Shown here in pieces: positions 33,436 through 42,190 of a stretch of DNA of 64,000 nt. A program made the position numbers and the translations under genes. Origin of the DNA: Euglena gracilis (lineage: Eukaryota > Euglenida > Euglenophyceae > Euglenales); the NCBI GenBank assembly GCA_039621445.1, contig CP154956.1, positions 37,722,553 through 37,786,552 of the forward strand, written 5' to 3'. Position 1 is the first letter of the stretch, and each line of letters starts with the position of its first letter. The notes beneath the pieces were generated by a model. It did no database searches. It was not told the DNA's origin and was given only the letters and a program-made list of their open reading frames with translations.

Positions 33436-33645
33436 ATGTTTGTTGAGGTCATCTCGACCGTGACCGACAAGTTTTCCAAAAAGTTAATTGGGTTTTCGAA
33501 AGTGTTTGGAGTTCTTTTCGCTGCTTCACAGCTGCGTTGGTTCGCTACCAGAACAGAATCTTTTGCAAAAACCCCTCGCTATGCCTTTAATGTTCATTTG
33601 GCTTGGTGGGGTGCTTTTTTGAGAGTTGCAAGGGTTGGATGGTAG
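33436..33645 (+). CDS. Weak candidate coding stretch
   Basis: A 69-codon frame with FVEVISTVTDKFSKKLIGF and RYAFNVHLAWWGAFLRVA. It has a coding-like composition and two mildly hydrophobic stretches. Splice limits are unclear. It could belong with the candidates at 29983 and 33242 as a membrane-protein gene broken up by repeats. Confidence 0.25.
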   Translation: MFVEVISTVTDKFSKKLIGFSKVFGVLFAASQLRWFATRTESFAKTPRYAFNVHLAWWGAFLRVARVGW

Positions 33646-34198
33646 CTTGACTATCCTCATTCCAACTGTCAGGGAGGTGTCGGACAAATTTTTGGGTGTT
33701 CATTTAGTTTTATGAGATCGTTGTGTGTCCTCTGGTGCACATGCACGCATGAGGGCACGTTCGGTGTTGTTTGTCAGGGTGGTCCATGCCGGGGGGGGGG
33801 GCTTGAACAGGAAAAAATGTTGTGGGGAAAATTCTGGACGAAATTTTGTGGCGAAGAGGATTTTCCCCGGCATTTTAAGATCCATCCAGGATTTTTCCCG
33901 GCAAGTTTAAGAAAAATCTAATTCCTTCAATTGATCGCCCAAAAAATTTATTCGGCCCTTTGTGCCGAGATTTGGAGTATATTTGTGTTCCAAAACACCT
34001 GTTTAGAAGGTGGAGATCTTTCAAAATGAAAGAATGTGTTTTTTTGTGCTGTTTTGCAATTTGGAGTTCAGTGTTTTGTCAATTTTTTTGAAGTTTGGAT
34101 TTGTGGAAACCTCAGGATTTGGTGAATTCTCTTGCATTTCCCTCAAAAATGGAATTTTCCCCAGCCATATTTAAGCGAGCATCAGGCTTCTTTAAGAC

Positions 34199-34441
34199 CC
34201 CGGGGGGGGGGGGGGGGGGGGCCCCCCCCCCCCCCCCCCGGGGTGGGGCGGCCCCCCCCGGGGGGGGGGGGGGGGGGCGGGGACCCCCCCAAAATCGGGC
34301 CCACTAAAGGCAATTTTCAAAAATTTTCGGCGCTTCGCGCCGAAAAGGTATACCCAGCTCCTCCGGCGCGGGACCCCCCCCCCCCCCGGGGGCTGGCCCG
34401 GGCCCCCCCCCCCCCCCCCCCCCCCCCCCGGGGGGGGGGGG
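34199..34441. repeat. Extreme poly-G/poly-C block
   Basis: Alternating runs of up to about 30 G or C, with a CGGCGCTTCGCGCCG hairpin at 34329 in the middle. Length is likely unreliable in sequencing. Confidence 0.8.
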
Positions 34442-35201
34442 TCAGGTGACTTAAAAAGAAGCCTGGCGAGCATCCAGAATTTTTCCCTGCATTTTTCGTC
34501 CAATTTTTGCTGACAGAATTGTTCCCGTCGGCAATTGTTCCCAGTCAGATCCCCCCCCCCCCGGCAACGGCCGATAAATTTTTTTTCAGGACCGCCCCTT
34601 AAGGCGGCAGGGAACGGCCAACGTCTGATCCGGGACCGAATGGGATCAAAAATCAAAAGTTGAAAAACGCATTTTTTTGACGTTTTGGGTGGATGGACGA
34701 TGGTCCAAGGCCGCCAGAAATCACTTTTTCCCCGAAGTCGACCTATTTTTGCCAAAATATGGCCATTTTTTCGTACATTTTTTACATTTCATTGACAGTG
34801 CTGGGATGGGAATTTTTTTCCTCGTTAAGGACCTCCCTGTTGTGCATGTGCGTGCGTGCACATACATTGTGTGCATTTTGCTTCTTTGCAGGGGAGAAAC
34901 GCAAACGGTTTTTTTTGCGGTTTTCCCGCAATTTTTTGTATTATTTTTGTTGAATTTTTGACAATGAAAAAGTCCTCGGTTTGACCCTAATTTTCCCCAA
35001 AAACCCAAAGTTTGTCATTCTTTTTTTTTGCATTCTTCAGTCAACAAAATGCTTATTTTTATGCAAAATGAAAAGTTTTCCCAGCAGAGCCGAAATTTTT
35101 TTAAGTCCTCTCCAGTGGAAAAGTTGAGCTCCCAAAGGATTTTATGTGCAATTTGCTTTTTTTTCAGGGTTTTTTTGCGTTTATTTGCGCTTTTGTTGCA
35201 G

Positions 35202-35445
35202 TTTTATTTGTGCCGCGTTGTTTGAGGGTCCAAGTTGTGTTCCCCCCACCCAGTTCTTTGGATTCCCTGGTTTGCGCTTTTTTGTATTTTCATATGCACG
35301 TTCGGTACCTGAAGGAGACATTGCGTCGTTCATCAATTTGAGTGCTTTGCTTTCTCTGAACAATGAAGCAGGCAAAATTCCACCTGTGGGCAGCATGTGC
35401 GGTGCTCAAAACGCATACAGTACATTTTTTGGCATTTGGTTTTAA
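35202..35445 (+). CDS. Weak candidate terminal exon
   Basis: After CTTTTGTTGCAG a frame of 81 codons runs to TAA. It contains QFFGFPGLRFFVFSYARSV and GDIASFINLSALLSLNNEAG. The composition is protein-like. Not recognised. Confidence 0.3.
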
Positions 35446-36046
35446 TTCCCCAAGTTTTTACTCTCATTCTTTGAGAAGGTGAATGTTCAACGTTATTCGT
35501 AAGAGATTACCGACCAAAATTAGGGAAATCTTCTAGTCGTTCGGAAAGCCCCACCCGGGATCATTTACGCAGAAAAGGCCAAGAATGTGTTTGTGACCGT
35601 CCGCTCTCTAAAGGAGGGTGGATTCAGCCAGGACCAAGTGAAAAATCCGTGCGCTTGTGGGCAAAAATTTCACACTGGCGGTCCCCAAGGCGGCAGGGAG
35701 ATATTAACCCACGTAGCGGGCTCTGGTATTTGGTCGAAAAATATTTTAGCCAAAATTCAAGCATTCCAAGCACCGGAAAATTTTTGCTGTTAATTTTAAG
35801 GCGGCGCAGTCAGCCTCAAACCCATCGAGCACCCGTGGGGTCCCGCTTCGTAATGGAGTGGGGGGGATTGAGGCTCGCACCCCCCCTCGAGGAAGGGACA
35901 CCGAGGGCGAAACACGACACCTCGGGCTCCGCACTTTGCCATTGTGAGGCCATGCCTTGCTCGCCGGCGGTTTGTTGTGTGATTGTTCGCTGCGCTGGGT
36001 TAGGAGGTCCCGCTTTGTGCCTTTTTTCGCCGGAGTTGGCTGATTC

Positions 36047-37450
36047 CTAACTTGCCCTTCGACACCCAGAAGAAAGGAAAATCGGACTCCCACGACAGAG
36101 GAAGGGGGAGGAAGGGACCAAGAGGGCGAAGCACAAGAAGATGGTGAGGTCCTGCTTTCCTTGCCGGCTGTTCTGTTCTGTGTTTGTGCGTGCGCGGGGG
36201 GTGCTTCTTACTGCGCCTTTGTTGCCGGAGTTGGCGATGATGAGGCCTCCTCCGACACCTTGGCGAAGCTGAACCGTCGTGGCCCCGCCCCCCCCCCCCC
36301 TCTCCCATGGTCGCTTGGTGGGGGCCCCCCCCCTCGAAGGGGATGGTTGTCTCTTTCTGGTGTGTTCCTGGGTGGGTGGTTGGGGCTGCTTGGTTGGGGG
36401 TCCCCTTTCTGGTTGGGATGTCTTTCTTTTTCTGCTGATTTTTTGGGTGGGAGGGTTGGGCTCACCATCTTCTTGTGCTTCGCCCTCTTGGTCCCTTCCT
36501 CCCCCTTCCTCTGTCGTGGGAGTCCGAGACCATTCGGGCTCCGCACTGCGAGATGGTGAGGTACTGTGCACCCCCCTTTGGGCCATAATATTTTGAATTT
36601 TTGATACGACCCCAAGTCGCAAATAATGGGCTTGGAAGGCCCCAAAATTTTTCCACTGACCCAGCTGCTGGACTTCTTCCACTTGCAAACCAGCATTTTT
36701 CCACCATAAGACCCCAGCCCCTCTGGTGCTGTGGGGTTTCCAATGGGTGGTGTCCACCCCCCCCTCTTGCAGAATTTCTTTGGTAAGGGAATTCACCCTT
36801 TCTGATGTCAAAGGTCTTTTACCATCCAAAGACCATAACAAATTATTTTTGTGTCCAACCATGTGGGCTGTCCTTTCCACATATTCTTTCAATAAATGCC
36901 AGGGGCTGATGAGGGGGGTGTGTGGCAAATTCAAAATCTCCTCCCATCTTGGGAATTGCCACCCTTTCCTTTGCAATAAAATGAAAATTTTTTCTCCCAC
37001 GAAACTGATTTTCCGCTGTGTTCTGGCTAAATCAACCCCCCTGTGGAGGGCTAACAGCCTCCAACAGATGATGAGTCTGTTTCTGAGCTCTTTCACAGAC
37101 AGGTCTGAGAGGGGTTTGGATTTCCTGATGATGTTTTCTAAGAAATCAGTGGGGTCCCAGAAATGGGCATACTTGCAGACATTGGAATTCCACTTCCTTT
37201 TCAATGGAGACAAAAGAGGGGAAAACCTCAATGACCCAAACCCTGGGAGTAATAAAACTGCTGCATATGCATTTCGTGCAGTGTTGAGGCTGTGGGCAGC
37301 CAAATCAAGGATGGCCTCGGCCATCTTGTGGACTGTGCAGTCCTGCAGGGGCACCCCTTTGTGCAACAATTGGCCCACCAATGTCCTGAAGGCTGAATCA
37401 TATCTCTTGACATTTCCCAGATTTTTTATGTAAGTGTCGATACTGGACAT
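36047..37450 (-). CDS. DIRS tyrosine recombinase (copy 1)
   Basis: 467 codons from the ATG at 37450, just before the recombinase core; the frame is open further upstream but there it only shadows the RNase H/methyltransferase frame. Tyrosine recombinases join the reverse-transcribed circle to the genome. The catalytic signature is visible: box I Arg in LLALHRGVDLART, box II in PHSTRGAG (His-x-x-Arg), GQWKN, and the nucleophile in FQAHYLRLG. An SAM-like N-terminal domain is suggested by VKRYDSAFRTLVG. The C-terminus is long, charged and basic (KISRKRKTSQPER), possibly nuclear-targeting, and ends inside the terminal repeat. It overlaps the methyltransferase frame by 25 bp. Confidence 0.85.
   Translation of the reverse strand: MSSIDTYIKNLGNVKRYDSAFRTLVGQLLHKGVPLQDCTVHKMAEAILDLAAHSLNTARNAYAAVLLLPGFGSLRFSPLLSPLKRKWNSNVCKYAHFWDPTDFLENIIRKSKPLSDLSVKELRNRLIICWRLLALHRGVDLARTQRKISFVGEKIFILLQRKGWQFPRWEEILNLPHTPLISPWHLLKEYVERTAHMVGHKNNLLWSLDGKRPLTSERVNSLTKEILQEGGVDTTHWKPHSTRGAGVLWWKNAGLQVEEVQQLGQWKNFGAFQAHYLRLGVVSKIQNIMAQRGVHSTSPSRSAEPEWSRTPTTEEGGGRDQEGEAQEDGEPNPPTQKISRKRKTSQPERGPPTKQPQPPTQEHTRKRQPSPSRGGAPTKRPWERGGGGGATTVQLRQGVGGGLIIANSGNKGAVRSTPRARTNTEQNSRQGKQDLTIFLCFALLVPSSPFLCRGSPIFLSSGCRRAS
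36086..36530. repeat. DIRS 3' inverted-repeat stem (copy 1)
   Basis: ACTCCCACGACAGAGGAAGG ... AAGAAGATGGTGA (36089-36150) is matched in reverse complement at about 36465-36526. The terminal-repeat copy lies between. Copy 2 has the same arrangement with different sequence, so this is a conserved structural element, likely the internal complementary region used in circle formation. Confidence 0.7.
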
Positions 37451-38238
37451 CGAAACTTCCTGGGATTGTAATATTTGCCTGACACAATCAAGCAGGCCAA
37501 ATTCCACCTTGGGGGGGGCATCTCCTCCCCCCAGCAGTTGGTGAACAGACCCCACTGGGGGGGTACTAGCAAAACCTTGCTGCCTGGCTGCCTGATTGAC
37601 ATTAATTGGCGCCACCATGATGTCGAAGCCCAGTGGGGTACGATCAACAGACAAATTAGGTCTGGGTTTAACATTAATCTCTGAACCCATTGGGGAATGA
37701 TGCTCCAGGGGGGGTTTGCATAAACTGGGGGGAGGCCCCTCAAATCTGCCTTCAAGGCATCCACCAGCAAAGCCCCTTGGTGGGGGTATCGACAAACAAA
37801 CTTGGGGAATTTTTTGTTGCTGGGTGTGCAAAACATGTCCACCTCTGGGGTGATTTCCTTTCTGAAAAATTGAACAATTTGGTGAAAGATGCTTAAGTTT
37901 AGGGTATAATCCCCTGGGTCCTTTTGCTCCCTGGTCAGGGAGTCTGCCAATTGCTCCTTTGTGGGGACCCAAACCACCTGCAAATTGATTTGTTTTTCTT
38001 GGCAATGATACAGCAGGGGTTTTAAGATGGAATTTAGGTATGGCTTTTTGCCTCCCCATTTTGTTAAATAACTTACAGCCACCTGGCTGTCCACGTGGAG
38101 CACAATTGTTTGTTTTGGTTTGGCTAGTGCCTTTACTGTTTCCACTGCAGCCTGCAACTCTTTTTGATTGATATGAAGGACATGCAGGTCCCTCCAAAAA
38201 TCCTGCACCTTTTGGCCTGAAGCTTTGTCCAGCCCCCC
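37426..38238 (-). CDS. RNase H C-terminal part and methyltransferase-like domain (copy 1)
   Basis: This frame continues the RNase H begun in the previous frame: LHINQKELQAAVETVKAL (catalytic Glu), VLHVDSQVAVSYLTKWGG (Asp), and WVPTKEQLADSLTREQ. It then enters the domain that follows RNase H in DIRS elements and resembles Dam-type N6-adenine methyltransferases: DMFCTPSNKKFPKF, VYANPPWSIIPQW (the NPPW catalytic-type motif) and VPHWASTSWWRQL. The join to the RT frame is lost at a run of ten G (C on the plus strand near 38232). The related piece at 62940 has eight, which keeps the frame. Confidence 0.75.
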   Translation of the reverse strand, partial: GGLDKASGQKVQDFWRDLHVLHINQKELQAAVETVKALAKPKQTIVLHVDSQVAVSYLTKWGGKKPYLNSILKPLLYHCQEKQINLQVVWVPTKEQLADSLTREQKDPGDYTLNLSIFHQIVQFFRKEITPEVDMFCTPSNKKFPKFVCRYPHQGALLVDALKADLRGLPPVYANPPWSIIPQWVQRLMLNPDLICLLIVPHWASTSWWRQLMSIRQPGSKVLLVPPQWGLFTNCWGEEMPPPRWNLACLIVSGKYYNPRKFRCPVSTLT

Positions 38239-40497
38239 CCCCACTGCCAGGTGCTGCTGTCTGAAAAGAGCTCCTGAGAGGCCTGGGACTGAAATGCCCT
38301 GCCCACACCTGGCTGTAAAAAGGCTTTTAACTCCACAATTTGATCTTTGACCCCCTGGGGAATGGTCAGGGTGTGGTCCCAACCCCACTTTGTGTGCAAA
38401 TCCACCATTTTGCAAAGTTGATCTGTCAGAATTCTGAGAAATGGCATTGAAACTAAATAGCTTCTGACTTGTCCCACAATAGAACTGAGTTTTCTGCAGC
38501 TCATTTTCTGTGCTGTGAGCACTTTGCCTAGCTCCTTTCTTGAGGATTTTAGTTTTTCCTGAGGAATTTCCAATTGGCCTTTTTTCAAATTGATCCATTG
38601 GCCCAAATGTTTTATTTCCTGTGTGGGTTCCAGACAGGATTTGGGGAGGTTTAGTCTGAAACCTGCCAGTAAAAGGTCTGTTTTTACTTCTGCCAAATGT
38701 TGGGCTGCTGTCTTTTTGCTGGGGGCTAACAGCAAAATGTCGTCCAGGTAGATGAAAACTACCTTGCCTTCCTTTCTCCATTTTCTTTCCCAGACTCTCA
38801 TAAGAGTCATAAATTTTTGTGGCAGGCTGCTTATACCAAAGCATGCAGCTTGAAATTGCCAAGTTTCCCCCCCCACCTGCATGCACACATGTTTTTCCAG
38901 ACTGCTGTGCAGTTTTAAGTGGAAATATGCATCTTTCAGGTCTACTTTTCCACAGAACCAACCTTTTCTTAGATATGGGAAGATGTTTCCCATGTGTTCC
39001 AATCTGAATTTCTGGGAGGTGAAATGGAGATTTAACTGTCGACAATCTGAAATCAGTCTTTCCTTGGTCTTTTCCCCTTCCTTTTTGGAAATGATAAAAT
39101 AAGGGACAAAATGTTTTGCCTCCTGTGGGGTGATTTGCCTGGTTGCCCCTGCACATTCGTATTCTCTCAGAATTTTCTGGGCAGTCCTTATTTCTTGGGG
39201 AGTTTTGAAGGGAACTTTTAAGGACATCTGAGGGGGGAGGGGAAGATCTGCCCTGACCCCTTCCTTTATCAGGTTTAATACCTCTGTGCTGGCTCCTGCC
39301 TTGACCCAATGGGGGATGCTGGCCTGCAGGGCCCTGTAGGGGGGCACCCCTGGGTATAATGTGTCTGGGGATTCCACAGGCCCCATCACTGGGGTCCTTT
39401 CCCCTGGCTGCCCCATCACTGGGGTCCATTCCCCTGGCTGCCCCATCACTGGGGTTGCCTCTGGCCCTGCCATAGGGCTGCTCAAAGACAGGCTTTCCCC
39501 CTGTTTTTGAAAGATGGGGGAAGGTCTGTGGTGGGGAGGTACATATAATGCTGCGGGGTGAGGGCTGATTACCTTCTGGGGGGGCCCTGGTGTAGCCAAT
39601 CTTGGGCCTCCCCCCCAAGGGCTTATATCTTGAATGTACTGGCCCCCAGTGGCCACCTGAATTTGCTTGAAATGGCCTCCATTGGCCTTGATATCTTGAT
39701 TGTAATGGCCTCCATTGGCCTTCAGGGCCATCTGGCCTTCTTGGTCTCCATTGACCTTCTCTCCAGCACTTTTCTTGTGTCTTCTTTTCCCCTCTTGGTT
39801 CCCCAGATGAGCCACCATGGCTGAATTGTTCTGAGGGGTTTGATGCCACCTGTCTTGGCTGTGGCTTGCTTCCCCTGGGGGGAATGATTTTGAGGGTTCT
39901 GGGGGGATAGTTGGACATACCTCTCCCCACTGGGGTCCCCTGCTGGGATTCTGGGTGCTGTGTCCTTGAGAATGGGCACCATGCCCTTTTGAATGATGGC
40001 TGCCATAGCCTTGGGCCCCAGGCCCTGTAGATAGATGGCCGCCATGGCCATTTTGAGGAGGGTTTCCACCTTCCTGACTTGAACCCTTTGAACTTGTCAT
40101 ATTTCCCCTGCCATAGGGGTGGGGATGAGAAGGAGGATGGGTAGTCTGCCAGACCTGTTTTTCCCGCTCCTGACAATGTTTCCTTGATTGATGACTGTGA
40201 TGGGTCCCCATGACCCAATGGGCCTTGCCCTGGATGGCTCCTCTGACGCTTTGCTCTGACCACGAGTGTCCAGGGTCCATGGCCGTCACAAAAGCTTTGT
40301 TGAAAACAGGAAATTTCTGACGAACTGGGGGGCGGAAGGGTTGCGACGGCCACGGACGGACGTGTTGGCCCTGCTCCATCAGGTACTCCAGCGCCTGCAG
40401 TTCCTCGGTTTTTTCCAGCTTCGGCTGTCTGTCTTGAACGTCCTTGCGCTCCAACTTCCTCTTGAAAGCTGGAAATTTTTTCCAACACATCTTTCAT
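38133..40497 (-). CDS. gag-like region, reverse transcriptase and RNase H start (copy 1)
   Basis: Starts near MKDVLEKISSFQEEV (40497) in one frame with the gag-like landmark DGHGPWTLVVRAKRQR, then continues in the neighbouring frame (ATG 40490) through a Gly/His/Pro-rich middle made of KANGGH-type repeats. The RT domain begins about 39200: KERLISDCRQLNLHF, KVDLKDAYFHLKL, CFGISSLPQKF, and the catalytic FIYLDDILLLAP, followed by the thumb-like LGQWINLKKG. RNase H opens with LFSDSSTWQWGG (first Asp). Copy 3 keeps the gag landmark and the middle in one frame, so the gag/RT frame change here is probably a mutation, and a single polyprotein the ancestral state. Confidence 0.82.
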
Positions 40498-40559
40498 TGA
40501 ATTCCGTTGAACACGTGTTTGATTTTTGAATGTCTTTGTCTTCAGTATTGACCGCACTC

Positions 40560-40735
40560 GTAGTGTTGAAATTCTTTCTCCTTGAGGTCGAAGGGCAGAA
40601 ATAGGAATCAGCCAACTCCGGCAACAAAAAGCAGTAAGAAGCACCCCCCGCGCACGCACAAACACAGAACAGAACAGCCGGCAAGGAAAGCAGGACCTCA
40701 CTATCTCGCAGTGCGGAGCCCGAATGGTCGAGTTC
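40560..40735 (-). repeat. DIRS terminal repeat between copies 1 and 2
   Basis: The sequence CACTGCGAGATAGTGAGGTC ... GGTGCTTCTTACTGC (minus strand) recurs directly at about 45371-45470 and in inverted form relative to copy 1 at about 36150-36215. Its orientation fits copy 1. Copy 2 has no such repeat in its own orientation at its 5' side. Confidence 0.75.
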
Positions 40736-40855
40736 ACGAACGAAGAAGAACCGAGAAAAGAAGTCAATATCAATTCAATATCCAGAAGGACACGATCCAG
40801 ACGAATAGCAATTGAGAATTCAATTATCAATTTTCAATTTTGACTTCAATGAGCA

Positions 40856-42190
40856 ATGCAGTGGAGAAGAAATTGGGATTACATGGCCACGGACGTCCTG
40901 GAGCAGTTGCCGCAGAAGCAGGAGAACTTGGAGATGCGGTCGACACGCGGCGAACCGTGGCCGTTTCCCCCCCCCCAGACCCCCACCCCAGAAATTTCCC
41001 AGCCCAAACCCCTTCCCAGTGACGGCCACGGTCCTTGGACCACTGTGGCCAGAAGGCCCAGAAGACAAAAGTCTGCCCCAGCACTTGATGGGCAAGGGAT
41101 GGGCCAGGGGGGCCCAAAATGCTCCACAATTGAACAACCACAGCCCACACATGTGGGGCATCTCCCCCAAAGGCGCCCAGTCGCCTATGTAACAATTGGC
41201 CAAAGGATGGGGAGATGGAATCAAGGCCAAGGAGGACAACACTACAGGGCCATGGGGGCCAGTTTTACAAGCAAATCCCCTCAGGAAGGGGCAGAAAAGG
41301 TCTGTCCAACCCCCCCAATTCATCCATCACAACAGCCCCTCTCAAGGGGAAAAGGGGGGGCCACAGCAGCCCCCCCAGATTTCAAGTGGGGTTGGAGGCC
41401 AAATCAAGGCCTGGAAGACCTGCAGAAGGATTATGGAAAAAAATTTACACATGGAGACCTTGGAGACCAGCAGGGTGGACCCACAGTGGCCACCAAGAAG
41501 CTAAGGGGCATCATGCCCAACCAGCAGGGTGGACCCACAGTGGCCACCAGGAAGCTAAGACAGCTGCTGGAGAAATCCCCCGAGGGACCCACAGAGGCCC
41601 TCTGCCAAAAAAGGGGGAAAAGGGAACCCACAGTGGCCCCTTTAATGACACAGCCTCAGGAGGAAAAGGGACCCACAGTGGCCCTTTTGGAGGGAGGGGC
41701 AGGAACCCCTCCTACATTTATTTCTCAATTCCCGATCAATCAATCAAGGGGGGGACCCACAGAGGCCCCCCTATGGTATGTCAACCAACCACATCAACAT
41801 GGAGAAGACCAGATAGGCCAAACAGGGGCCTTAAGCCCTATGGTATGTCTCCCAACAACAAGATCATCCAGAGAGGTGAGCAGAGAGGGAGAGAGTGCAT
41901 GCATATCCCCCCAGAAAAAATTTCTTTTTCCAAGGGCCCAAGCCCTAGGGGACCTAGGGGTGCAATGTCCAACACCCCCAACCCAGCCCCCCCAGAATCA
42001 TCTTATCCAGAAAATAAATTCAGTGGAGGAAATAAGGGGAGACACCCCCCTCCATCAAAGGCTGCAAAAAAGCCTAAAAGGTCCAACATCTCCAGCCCAG
42101 CCCCCCCACAATCATCTGATCCAAGAAATCAATTGCATGGAGAAAAAATGGGGAGACACCCCCCTCCACCAAAGGCTGCAAAAAGCCTGA
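40856..42190 (+). CDS. DIRS gag-like ORF (copy 2)
   Basis: 444 codons with the family landmark DGHGPWTTVARRPRRQK near residue 55. A low-complexity middle follows, with repeated GGPTVAT/GPTVA motifs (copy 1 and copy 3 have different repeats at this place). The C-terminal part contains two near-identical GDTPLHQRLQK units. Presumed structural (nucleic-acid binding) protein by position. No zinc knuckle is seen. It overlaps the RT frame by nearly 1 kb. Confidence 0.6.
   Translation: MQWRRNWDYMATDVLEQLPQKQENLEMRSTRGEPWPFPPPQTPTPEISQPKPLPSDGHGPWTTVARRPRRQKSAPALDGQGMGQGGPKCSTIEQPQPTHVGHLPQRRPVAYVTIGQRMGRWNQGQGGQHYRAMGASFTSKSPQEGAEKVCPTPPIHPSQQPLSRGKGGATAAPPDFKWGWRPNQGLEDLQKDYGKKFTHGDLGDQQGGPTVATKKLRGIMPNQQGGPTVATRKLRQLLEKSPEGPTEALCQKRGKREPTVAPLMTQPQEEKGPTVALLEGGAGTPPTFISQFPINQSRGGPTEAPLWYVNQPHQHGEDQIGQTGALSPMVCLPTTRSSREVSREGESACISPQKKFLFPRAQALGDLGVQCPTPPTQPPQNHLIQKINSVEEIRGDTPLHQRLQKSLKGPTSPAQPPHNHLIQEINCMEKKWGDTPLHQRLQKA

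Larger units (their letters stand above)
35880..40735 (-). mobile_element. DIRS-like retrotransposon copy 1
   Basis: On the minus strand, in order: terminal repeat (40735-40590), gag-like region, RT, RNase H, methyltransferase-like domain, tyrosine recombinase, and a 3' region that repeats the terminal sequence in inverted form (GCAAGGAAAGCAGGACCTCA at about 36150). There is also a separate inverted-repeat pair (36086-36150 / 36462-36526). RT + RNase H + YR without an integrase or LTRs defines the DIRS group. Frames are broken at few points, one a G-tract, so this is the best-preserved copy. Confidence 0.88.

Noticed and set aside
34095-34755. Pro/Gly-rich open frames near 34.3 kb
   Set aside because: They translate poly-C and poly-G tracts.
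40498-40830. N-terminal extension of the copy 1 minus-strand frame through the terminal repeat
   Set aside because: The frame is open through the repeat, but gag-like sequence begins only at about 40497. The extension encodes repeat DNA.
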